Part shown: positions 6,433 to 11,471 of the stretch, piece after piece
Position numbering within the stretch: the first letter of the stretch is position 1
Layout of the letters: each line of letters begins with the position of its first letter
Position numbers and translations under genes: made by a program
Notes under the pieces: model-generated
Told to the model about the DNA's origin: nothing
Seen by the model: the letters and a program-made list of their open reading frames with translations, nothing else
Databases searched by the model: none
Assembly (NCBI GenBank): GCA_934503275.1
Contig: CAKSVD010000033.1
Span: forward strand, 1 to 11,471
Length of the DNA stretch: 11,471 nt
Direction of reading: 5' to 3'
Source of the DNA: an uncultured Faecalibacterium sp.
GTDB lineage: Bacteria; Bacillota; Clostridia; Oscillospirales; Ruminococcaceae

Positions 6433-7548
6433 ATGGCTTCCATTAGCTGCCAGCACATCTACAAGATCTATCCGGGCGCAACTGCCCCGTCTGTTACCGA
6501 CTTCAACCTGGAGATCCAGGATAAGGAGTTCATCATCTTCGTCGGCCCCTCTGGCTGCGGCAAGTCCACCACTCTGCGTATGATCGCCGGTCTGGAGGAG
6601 ATCTCCAAGGGCGAGATGTACATCGGCGGCCGTCTGATCAACGACGTTCCCCCGAAGGATCGTGATATCGCCATGGTGTTCCAGAGCTACGCTCTGTACC
6701 CCCACATGACCGTTTACAAGAACATCGCTTTCGGTCTGGAACTGCGCAAGACCCCGAAGGACGAGATCGACAAGCGCGTGCACGAGGCTGCCAAGATCCT
6801 GGAGATCGAGCACCTGCTGGACCGCAAGCCCAAGGCTCTGTCCGGTGGTCAGCGTCAGCGTGTTGCTCTGGGCCGTGCAATGGTTCGTAACCCGGCAGTC
6901 TTCCTGCTGGACGAGCCCCTGTCCAACCTGGATGCTAAGCTGCGTACCTCCATGCGCACCGAGATCATCAAGCTGCACAAGAAGCTGGCTACCACCTTCA
7001 TCTACGTTACCCACGACCAGACCGAGGCTATGACCATGGGCGACCGTATCGTGGTTATGAAGGACGGCATCATCCAGCAGGTCGATACCCCGCAGAACCT
7101 GTATGATATGCCCTGCAATATGTTCGTTGCAGGCTTCATCGGCAGCCCTCAGATGAACTTCCTGGACGGCACCCTGATCAAGAAGGGCGACCTGTACGGT
7201 ATTGATCTGGGCGGCGACGTGATCCCCCTGCCCAAGGAAAAGACCGCCGACGGCAAGCTGGATTCCTACGTTGGCAAGAAGGTCAAGATGGGCATCCGTC
7301 CCGAGGATATCGACGACGAGCCCGAGTTTATGGCAAAGCACACCGACTGCCAGCTGGATGCTCAGGTCGATGTTTCCGAAATGATGGGTGCTGAGATCTA
7401 CCTGTATCTGGAGTACAAGGGCAACAAGATGACCGCTCGCGTTGCTCCCACCTCCAAGGCTCGCAACGGAGACACCGTCCGCGTTGCTTTCGATCCCCAC
7501 AAGATCCACCTGTTCGACGTCGAGACCGAACTGACCATCCTGAACTAA
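6433..7548 (+). CDS. ugpC: Carbohydrate ABC transporter ATP-binding protein (UgpC/MsmX/MsmK type)
   Basis: A 371-residue ATPase of the MalK/MsmX subfamily that powers sugar (or glycerol-3-phosphate) ABC importers. Walker [10 protein letters not shown] is at 38-46, the Q-loop Q84 in [13 protein letters not shown], the LSGGQ signature at 136-140, Walker B VFLLDEP at 156-162, the D-loop SNLD, and the H-loop H194 in [11 protein letters not shown]. Residues 235-365 are the regulatory C-terminal TOBE/OB domain typical of this subfamily (MGIRPEDI at 286-293). No permease or binding protein accompanies it, as is usual in Firmicutes, where one such ATPase serves several sugar importers. ACGGAGG sits 9 bases before the ATG. 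Codon choice is unlike its neighbours (CGT for Arg, GTT for Val, GCT for Ala are frequent), a sign of very high expression. It ends in a strong terminator at 7584-7626. The symbol reflects family naming, not a proven glycerol-phosphate substrate. Confidence 0.93.
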   Translation: MASISCQHIYKIYPGATAPSVTDFNLEIQDKEFIIFVGPSGCGKSTTLRMIAGLEEISKGEMYIGGRLINDVPPKDRDIAMVFQSYALYPHMTVYKNIAFGLELRKTPKDEIDKRVHEAAKILEIEHLLDRKPKALSGGQRQRVALGRAMVRNPAVFLLDEPLSNLDAKLRTSMRTEIIKLHKKLATTFIYVTHDQTEAMTMGDRIVVMKDGIIQQVDTPQNLYDMPCNMFVAGFIGSPQMNFLDGTLIKKGDLYGIDLGGDVIPLPKEKTADGKLDSYVGKKVKMGIRPEDIDDEPEFMAKHTDCQLDAQVDVSEMMGAEIYLYLEYKGNKMTARVAPTSKARNGDTVRVAFDPHKIHLFDVETELTILN

Positions 7549-7583
7549 GACTTAGCAAAGATCATTTTTGATCCTCCTATCAT

Positions 7584-7626
7584 ACGAAAGACCGCCGAAG
7601 GGAAACCTTCGGCGGTCTTTCGTTTT
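7584..7626 (+). terminator. Strong intrinsic terminator after the ABC ATPase gene
   Basis: Arms 7584-7601 and 7606-7623 pair perfectly over 18 bp around a GAAA tetraloop, followed by TTTT. It lies 36 bases after the stop codon and fits a highly expressed gene. Confidence 0.92.
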
Positions 7627-7641
7627 GAGGGGAATTTCCAC

Positions 7642-7687
7642 CCGTGAAAATGGGGTTCAGAAACGCCCGCAGGCGTTTCTGAGCCCC
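7642..7687 (-). terminator. 16-bp hairpin terminator of the LysR operon (repeat copy B)
   Basis: On the minus strand arms 7687-7672 and 7667-7652 pair over 16 positions (one G-U) around a TGCG loop and are followed by ATTTTCACGG (7651-7642). It is 20 bases past the LysR stop. The core AGAAACGCC...GGCGTTTCT recurs at 10958-10980 and the tail recurs at two other hairpins in this window. On the plus side AAAATAAAAATTTTTT follows the stem, so it could act in both directions. Confidence 0.85.
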
Positions 7688-7707
7688 AAAATAAAAATTT
7701 TTTCCAA

Positions 7708-8598
7708 TCATTTTATCTGTGCGCCCTGCCGCACCAGCTCGATGAATACGTTCATCTGCGGGGTCACCCATTTGTCCCGGTGGTAGAACAGCTGCCGGTG
7801 CATCATGACGGTGCAGTCCGGTACGTTCAGCCGCGCCAGACGCCTTTCGGCCAGTGCGCTGCGCACGATGTACTCCGGCAAAAAGGAAAGCCCCATGCCC
7901 TGCTCCACCATCTGGCACAGCAGCGCGGCGCTGCCCAACTCCAGATAGGGGTGGATGGCAAGACCGTGCGCTGCCATGCACTGGTCCAGCGCGTCCCGGT
8001 AACTCATGCCCCGCTCGGTAAGCAGAAACTCCTGCCGGGGCAGAATGTCCAGCGGGAGGGCGTTTTCCTGCGCCAGCGGATGCTGCGGCGGCGCAATGAA
8101 GCACACCGGCTCCGGTACATCCGCAGCCAGCACCAGCGCAGGCTGCAAAAGGGGCTGGTCCAGCGTATAGACAAGGTCTACCTGATTGGTGCTCAGCAAT
8201 TGCAGCATCTCGTCCGAACTGGCTGTGTGCAGCACCAGTTCCACCTGCGGGCAGCGGGCATGGTAGCGCTGCAACAGCCCCGGCAAAAAGGTGCTGCATA
8301 CGGAATCTGCCAGCGCGATGCGCAGGCTGCCCCGCACCTGCTGGGCGGGCTGCAAGGCGGCCTGTGCCTGCTGGGCAGTTTCCAGCAGGGTGCGGGCGTA
8401 GCCTAAAAAGGTCTGCCCGGCATCGGTCAGGCGCACCGTTTTACCCACGCGGTCAAACAGCGGGGTGCCCAGTTCGGCCTCCAACTGTGCGATTTGGGAG
8501 GACACCGCCGACTGCGAGTAGCCCAGCTGCCGCGCGGTGCGGGAAAAGCTGTGCAACTCGGCGATGTGCAGAAAGGTATTGACAGTCCGCAGTTCCAT
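7708..8598 (-). CDS. LysR-family transcriptional regulator
   Basis: A 296-residue regulator of standard LysR length. Residues 1-60 form the winged HTH: MELRTVNTFLHIAELHSFSR, then TARQLGYSQSAVSSQIAQLE with the recognition helix, and TPLFDRVGKTVRLTDAG. A linker helix (about 65-88) leads to a two-lobed effector domain (90-293, beginning GSLRIALADSVCSTFLP). The effector is unknown. LysR proteins usually control a divergent neighbour, but this one has no divergent gene: it is the last gene of a minus-strand run, only 12 bases after the trmO stop, with its AAAGGAG site directly abutting that stop. So it is probably expressed from the upstream XRE-S24 promoter and acts on targets elsewhere. Transcription ends at hairpin 7642-7687. 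Confidence 0.92.
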   Translation of the reverse strand: MELRTVNTFLHIAELHSFSRTARQLGYSQSAVSSQIAQLEAELGTPLFDRVGKTVRLTDAGQTFLGYARTLLETAQQAQAALQPAQQVRGSLRIALADSVCSTFLPGLLQRYHARCPQVELVLHTASSDEMLQLLSTNQVDLVYTLDQPLLQPALVLAADVPEPVCFIAPPQHPLAQENALPLDILPRQEFLLTERGMSYRDALDQCMAAHGLAIHPYLELGSAALLCQMVEQGMGLSFLPEYIVRSALAERRLARLNVPDCTVMMHRQLFYHRDKWVTPQMNVFIELVRQGAQIK

Positions 8599-8610
8599 GA
8601 ACGGCTCCTT

Positions 8611-9309
8611 TTATAACAGGGTGATGTCCCGCACGGTGAGTTGGTCACCGTCTACGGTAAAATGCACCTCCAGCCCGGCAAACTCCATGCCGTACACCCG
8701 CTGCGGGTCGTGCTGGTAGGAGGGGCGGGGGTCGCTGGCAAGCACGCCCTGCAGCGCGGCGCGGTCGGCCACCGGTACGGTCTGCCACAGAGCCTCCGGG
8801 CAGGAGACCTCCAAATGGTGGGTGCGGGTCTGCCCGGTAAAGCCCTCGGCGGCGTCCGGGTGGCAGTCTGCGTAGGGAATGTAGGGCTTGATATCGTAGA
8901 TGGGCGTGCCGTCCATCAGGTCGGCACCGCGCACGATGAGCACCGGCCCCACGTCCGGGCGCTGCTCAATGGCTTCCAGCTTTACGCTGGAAAGTCCCAG
9001 AGGGTTTGGCCGGAAGGGCGACCGGGTGGCAAACACGCCCACCCGGGTGTTGCCGCCAAGGCGCGGCGGGCGCACGGTGGGGGACCAGCTTTCCCGCACT
9101 GCACCGGAAAACTGCCACACCAGCCAGATGTGGCTGAAATCCTCCAGCCCGCGCAGGGCGTCGGGGTTGCGGTATTCCGGGGTGAAGATGATCTCGCCCC
9201 GCAGTTCTTCCACCAGCCCGCTCTGGCGCGGGATGCCGAACTTGGTGGGAAAGGCGGTATGGATATGGGCAATGACCTTCAGGGTCATGGCTTCGGGTGC
9301 CTGCTGCAT
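8611..9309 (-). CDS. trmO: tRNA (N6-threonylcarbamoyladenosine(37)-N6)-methyltransferase TrmO
   Basis: A 232-residue protein of the TsaA/YaeB (UPF0066) family. In E. coli the homologue methylates t6A37 of threonine tRNA using S-adenosylmethionine, to m6t6A37. The family's hallmark beta-barrel motif RPPRLGGNTRVGVFATRSPF (80-99) followed by RPNPLGLS (100-107) is intact, as are FGIPRQSGLV (24-33), LEDFSHIWLV (55-64), DGTPIYDIKPYIPYAD (133-148) and DPRPSYQ (193-199). A TTG at 9327 is in frame, but the ATG at 9309 has AAGGAG 6 bases before it and starts after the previous gene's stop, so I use that. It sits 14 bases after the CxxC-protein gene and 12 bases before the LysR gene, in a run led by an S24 repressor. 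Confidence 0.93.
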   Translation of the reverse strand: MQQAPEAMTLKVIAHIHTAFPTKFGIPRQSGLVEELRGEIIFTPEYRNPDALRGLEDFSHIWLVWQFSGAVRESWSPTVRPPRLGGNTRVGVFATRSPFRPNPLGLSSVKLEAIEQRPDVGPVLIVRGADLMDGTPIYDIKPYIPYADCHPDAAEGFTGQTRTHHLEVSCPEALWQTVPVADRAALQGVLASDPRPSYQHDPQRVYGMEFAGLEVHFTVDGDQLTVRDITLL

Positions 9310-9323
9310 GATGAACTCCTTGC

Positions 9324-9542
9324 TCAATAGATCTTTTCAATGGGGCAGTCGGCGGGGATGCCGTACCGGCTGCGAAAGGCCTGCAATTCCTGCGGGCTGC
9401 GGATCAGTTGCACCTCGGTAAAATGGCCGGTGCGCAGATCCTGAAACCCGGCCACCTGCTCCCCGGTGCAGATGCTGCACCGCAGCACCGGCTTCTGGGC
9501 GGCGGGGTCGTAGGAGGGGGATGCTTTCTTTTTGCCGAACAC
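9324..9542 (-). CDS. Small conserved CxxC protein, 72 aa, function unknown
   Basis: The product starts MFGKKKASPSYDPAAQKPVL and holds a single CSIC pair (C22, C25) followed by TGEQVAGFQDLRTGHFTEV, then a helical SPQELQAFRSRYGI. There is no signal peptide or membrane segment. The start is GTG at 9542, supported by AAAGGAG 6 bases upstream; no ATG fits. I believe short proteins with this CSICxGEQVAGF pattern are common in clostridia under uninformative names, but I cannot assign a function. One CxxC pair is too few for a zinc finger within one chain, so a metal site in a dimer or a redox pair are possibilities. It lies 24 bases after the XRE-S24 repressor and 14 bases before trmO, inside one likely operon. 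Confidence 0.8.
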   Translation of the reverse strand: MFGKKKASPSYDPAAQKPVLRCSICTGEQVAGFQDLRTGHFTEVQLIRSPQELQAFRSRYGIPADCPIEKIY

Positions 9543-9566
9543 GGGCTGCTCCTTTCTCTCCTTATC

Positions 9567-10187
9567 TTATAGGCCGCGGCAAAGCCCCACGGCCTTGCCC
9601 TCGATGTGCAGCTCCGAAAGCTGCTCTCCGGCGTAGAACATGGGCGGGCAGACGGCGGCATTATCGGCCAGCAGCATCACGGCATCGCCCTGCCGGTGGA
9701 AGTGCTTAAGGGTGGCTTCCTCGCCTACCCGCACGGCGGCGATCTCGCCCTGCTCCACCTCGGGCTGGCAGCGGATGCAGACGATGTCTCCATTGCATAT
9801 CGTGGGAGACATACTGTCGCCGTGGCAGGTCAGGGCAAAATCCGCGTGCCATGCGGCGGGTACCCCGATATAGCACTCTATGTTCTGCTCGGCGGTGATG
9901 GGCGTGCCGCAGGCGATGGAACCGATCAGCGGTACCTGCACCATGGCGGGCAGCGCCTCAAAGCCCGGGGGACAGGCGCAGGGCGCGTCCAGCCCCAGCA
10001 GGGCAGCGGGGGTGGTCTCCAGCGCCTGCGCTAACTCCTCTACCTTGGACTGGGGCAGGTCGTTGATGCCTTTTTCCAGCTTGGTGATGGAGGAGCGGGA
10101 GCGGTAGCCCATGCGCCGGGCAAGTTCCTCCTGCGAAAGACCCAGCTGCTCCCGGCGCAGACGGACACGGGTAGACAGATCAGACAT
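9567..10187 (-). CDS. XRE-family repressor with S24 (LexA/CI-like) self-cleavage domain
   Basis: A 206-residue repressor. Residues 5-62 form an XRE/lambda-type HTH (RLRREQLGLSQEELARRM, then SRSSITKLEKGINDLP). Residues 85-205 are an S24 peptidase fold: cleavage site GSIACGTP (89-96), with Cys93-Gly94 as in UmuD; catalytic serine S125 in HGDSMSPTICNGD; catalytic lysine K161 in ATLKHFH. Spacing of S125 to K161 (36) is close to LexA's 37. It should bind operators as a dimer and cut itself when RecA filaments form on damaged DNA. True LexA has a different winged HTH, so this is the phage-CI/HdiR type. An ATG at 10232 is in frame but lies almost at the predicted transcript start; the ATG at 10187 has AGGAG 7 bases before it. 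It heads a four-gene run and is divergent from a Cro-like gene. Confidence 0.92.
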   Translation of the reverse strand: MSDLSTRVRLRREQLGLSQEELARRMGYRSRSSITKLEKGINDLPQSKVEELAQALETTPAALLGLDAPCACPPGFEALPAMVQVPLIGSIACGTPITAEQNIECYIGVPAAWHADFALTCHGDSMSPTICNGDIVCIRCQPEVEQGEIAAVRVGEEATLKHFHRQGDAVMLLADNAAVCPPMFYAGEQLSELHIEGKAVGLCRGL

Positions 10188-10241
10188 GGTGGTTCTCCTG
10201 AAAACTATGTGTTGTGGTATGTGGCGGGACATTCTACTTTG

Positions 10242-10270
10242 ATTATAGCAGAAAATTTCCTAAAAATCAA
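10242..10270 (-). promoter_or_regulatory. Promoter of the XRE-S24 / CxxC / trmO / LysR run
   Basis: On the minus strand TTGATT (10270-10265), 17 bases, then a perfect TATAAT (10247-10242) preceded by TGC (extended -10). The -35 is embedded in TGTTGATT, the same TGTTGA that overlaps the -35 of the divergent promoter. Confidence 0.8.
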
Positions 10271-10297
10271 CAATTACGGTGCGTTTTGGAAATAATA

Positions 10298-10316
10298 TGT
10301 TGACAGCCAATCAACA
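10298..10316. promoter_or_regulatory. Candidate operator: TGTTGA-N7-TCAACA palindrome
   Basis: TGTTGA (10298-10303) and TCAACA (10311-10316) form an inverted repeat centred in the spacer and covering the -35 of the plus promoter. A further TCAACA at 10267-10272 covers the -35 of the divergent repressor promoter, 44 bases from the matching half-site. The divergent XRE-S24 protein is the obvious candidate to bind; this is inference. Confidence 0.5.
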
Positions 10317-10328
10317 GCAGAGTATAAT
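10300..10328 (+). promoter_or_regulatory. Perfect-consensus promoter of the Cro-like / ArpU-like pair
   Basis: TTGACA (10300-10305), 17 bases, TATAAT (10323-10328): every position matches the sigma-A consensus. Such strength usually goes with tight repression. Confidence 0.88.
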
Positions 10329-10357
10329 ACAACCAATGATTGTTACAAACGCAGTGA

Positions 10358-10933
<576 letters not shown>

Positions 10934-10941
10934 ACAAATAG

Positions 10942-10986
10942 CCGTGAAAAGTGCCCTGGAAACGCCTGCGGGCGTTTCTGGGACAC
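10942..10986 (-). repeat. Terminator-like hairpin with TTTTCACGG tail (repeat copy C)
   Basis: Arms 10951-10966 and 10971-10986 are again 16 nt around a 4-nt loop, but with two mismatches and one G-U pair. On the minus strand the stem is followed by TTTTCACGG (10950-10942), 9 bases from the stop of the plus-strand gene. The inner core (GAAACGCC with GGCGTTTC) is identical to copy B at 7642-7687. Confidence 0.75.
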
Positions 10987-10992
10987 AACCAT

Positions 10993-11036
10993 AAAACAGG
11001 GCTGCTGCACTGTATTTCGTGCAGCAGCCCTGTTTT
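10993..11036. terminator. Bidirectional intrinsic terminator
   Basis: Arms 10993-11010 and 11019-11036 pair perfectly over 18 bp with an 8-base loop. AAAA opens and TTTT closes the stem, so it works for both strands. It separates the convergent ArpU-like gene and the Cys-rich gene, 2 bases past the stop of the latter. Confidence 0.9.
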
Positions 11037-11038
11037 GG

Positions 11039-11200
11039 TTATTTCTTCTTAGCGTCCGGGTCCTCGCAATGGCTGTGGCAGGAGGCGCAGTTGCCGTTGC
11101 AGCCCTCGCCCTTCCAGCCGCCCTGTCTGGAGATCCAGACCACAGCCAGCGCAAACAGCACAGCCAATATTACCAGCGTGATGATCCCGCGAAGTGTCAT
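11039..11200 (-). CDS. Cys-rich single-TM small protein (FeoB-associated type)
   Basis: A 53-residue protein: MTLRG, one hydrophobic helix (IITLVILAVLFALAVVWI, about 6-23), a basic/Trp linker (SRQGGWKG), and a cysteine cluster GCNGNCASCHSHC (C33, C37, C40, C44 with two His) before an acidic-basic tail DPDAKKK. This matches the pattern of the small FeoB-associated Cys-rich membrane proteins of Firmicutes, which usually sit beside ferrous-iron transporter genes. No feoA or feoB is within the window, so it is an orphan copy or the partner lies to the right. The longer in-frame extension lies before the promoter; GAGGG precedes the ATG at 11200 by 6 bases, whereas the ATG at 11206 touches it. Confidence 0.75.
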   Translation of the reverse strand: MTLRGIITLVILAVLFALAVVWISRQGGWKGEGCNGNCASCHSHCEDPDAKKK

Positions 11201-11240
11201 ATTCATCCCTCGATTTCTCTTGTGCAGCTTTCTGCCCCCA

Positions 11241-11269
11241 AGTATACACGATTTGCAGGCAAAGAGCAA
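11241..11269 (-). promoter_or_regulatory. Promoter of the Cys-rich gene
   Basis: On the minus strand TTGCTC (11269-11264), 17 bases, TATACT (11246-11241). It is close in form to the fructokinase promoter (TTGCGC, 17, TATACT). Confidence 0.5.
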
Positions 11270-11331
11270 CAGCCTGCCGCACATTTTTTGTACAGGGTGC
11301 GGCCGATGCAATTGCCCTGCGGTAATGTTGC

Positions 11332-11358
11332 ACGCCCGGGGCCTGGCAGGGCGTTTTT
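11332..11358 (+). other. Short GC hairpin plus T-run in the right-hand intergenic region
   Basis: ACGCCC (11332-11337) pairs with GGGCGT (11349-11354) and is followed by TTTT. It resembles a weak terminator, but no plus-strand gene precedes it. The surrounding 11201-11471 stretch shows no coding region. Confidence 0.3.
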
Positions 11359-11408
11359 GCTGGGAAGGAAAGTGTTTCGAAAAAAGTAAAATAATTTTAA
11401 ATTAGGGC

Positions 11409-11437
11409 TTGCATTTCGGCAAAGGCCGTGCTATAAT
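11409..11437 (+). promoter_or_regulatory. Strong extended -10 promoter for a gene beyond the window
   Basis: TTGCAT (11409-11414), 17 bases, TATAAT (11432-11437) preceded by TGC. It starts a transcript at about 11444 that leaves the window after 28 bases with no start codon seen, so its target is unknown. Confidence 0.75.
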
Positions 11438-11471
11438 AATCACGTTCCAGTTCGGAGCGCACAACACAAGC

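Noticed and set aside
6415..7509. A 364-codon open frame antisense to the ABC ATPase gene
   Set aside because: It mirrors the strongly biased codons of the ATPase gene, which has all ABC motifs; the antisense product is low-complexity with no recognisable domain.
9567..10187. Calling the S24 protein LexA
   Set aside because: The DNA-binding part is an XRE/lambda-type HTH rather than the LexA winged helix, and no Firmicute SOS box is visible nearby.
10188..10232. N-terminal extension of the XRE-S24 repressor from ATG 10232
   Set aside because: It would start within a few bases of the predicted transcript start with no ribosome binding site; ATG 10187 has AGGAG.

Overview
The base composition (GC-rich genes, AT-rich intergenic regions), sigma-A-type promoters with TGn-extended -10 boxes, purine-rich Shine-Dalgarno sites, and protein families point to a GC-rich low-motility gut Firmicute of the Oscillospiraceae, most like Faecalibacterium or a close relative. 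That assignment is inference from gene style; no marker gene is present.

Layout. 1-368: the C-terminal end of a large serine recombinase, probably the edge of an integrated element. 437-2191: a strong promoter drives a membrane GGDEF protein and a 172-aa protein of unknown function, ending at a 16-bp hairpin (2267-2302). 2362-2898 (minus): a PAP2 phosphatase. 2991-3977 (minus): a PfkB-family fructokinase, divergent from a MATE transporter (4164-5465). The MATE gene ends tail-to-tail with an AraC regulator (5462-6307, minus, TTG start), the two stop codons sharing bases. The AraC gene is divergent from a highly codon-biased orphan sugar-ABC-transporter ATPase (6433-7548); their predicted -10 boxes overlap.

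7549-7707 holds two back-to-back terminators. A compact minus-strand operon then reads, from its promoter near 10235: a self-cleaving XRE-S24 (LexA/CI-like) repressor, a 72-aa CxxC protein, the tRNA methyltransferase TrmO, and a LysR regulator, with gaps of only 24, 14 and 12 bases. Divergent from the repressor, a perfect-consensus promoter (TTGACA, 17 bases, TATAAT) drives two coupled small genes, a Cro-like HTH protein and a sigma-region-4/ArpU-like protein. TGTTGA motifs sit on the -35 box of both divergent promoters. This resembles a phage lysogeny switch without the phage. The window closes with a 53-aa Cys-rich one-TM protein (minus) and an extended -10 promoter for a gene beyond the right edge.

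The most unusual non-coding signal is a set of three hairpins (2267-2312, 7642-7687, 10942-10986). Each has 16-nt arms, a 4-nt loop and, on one side, the same TTTTCACGG tail. They look like one dispersed family of terminator-like repeats.
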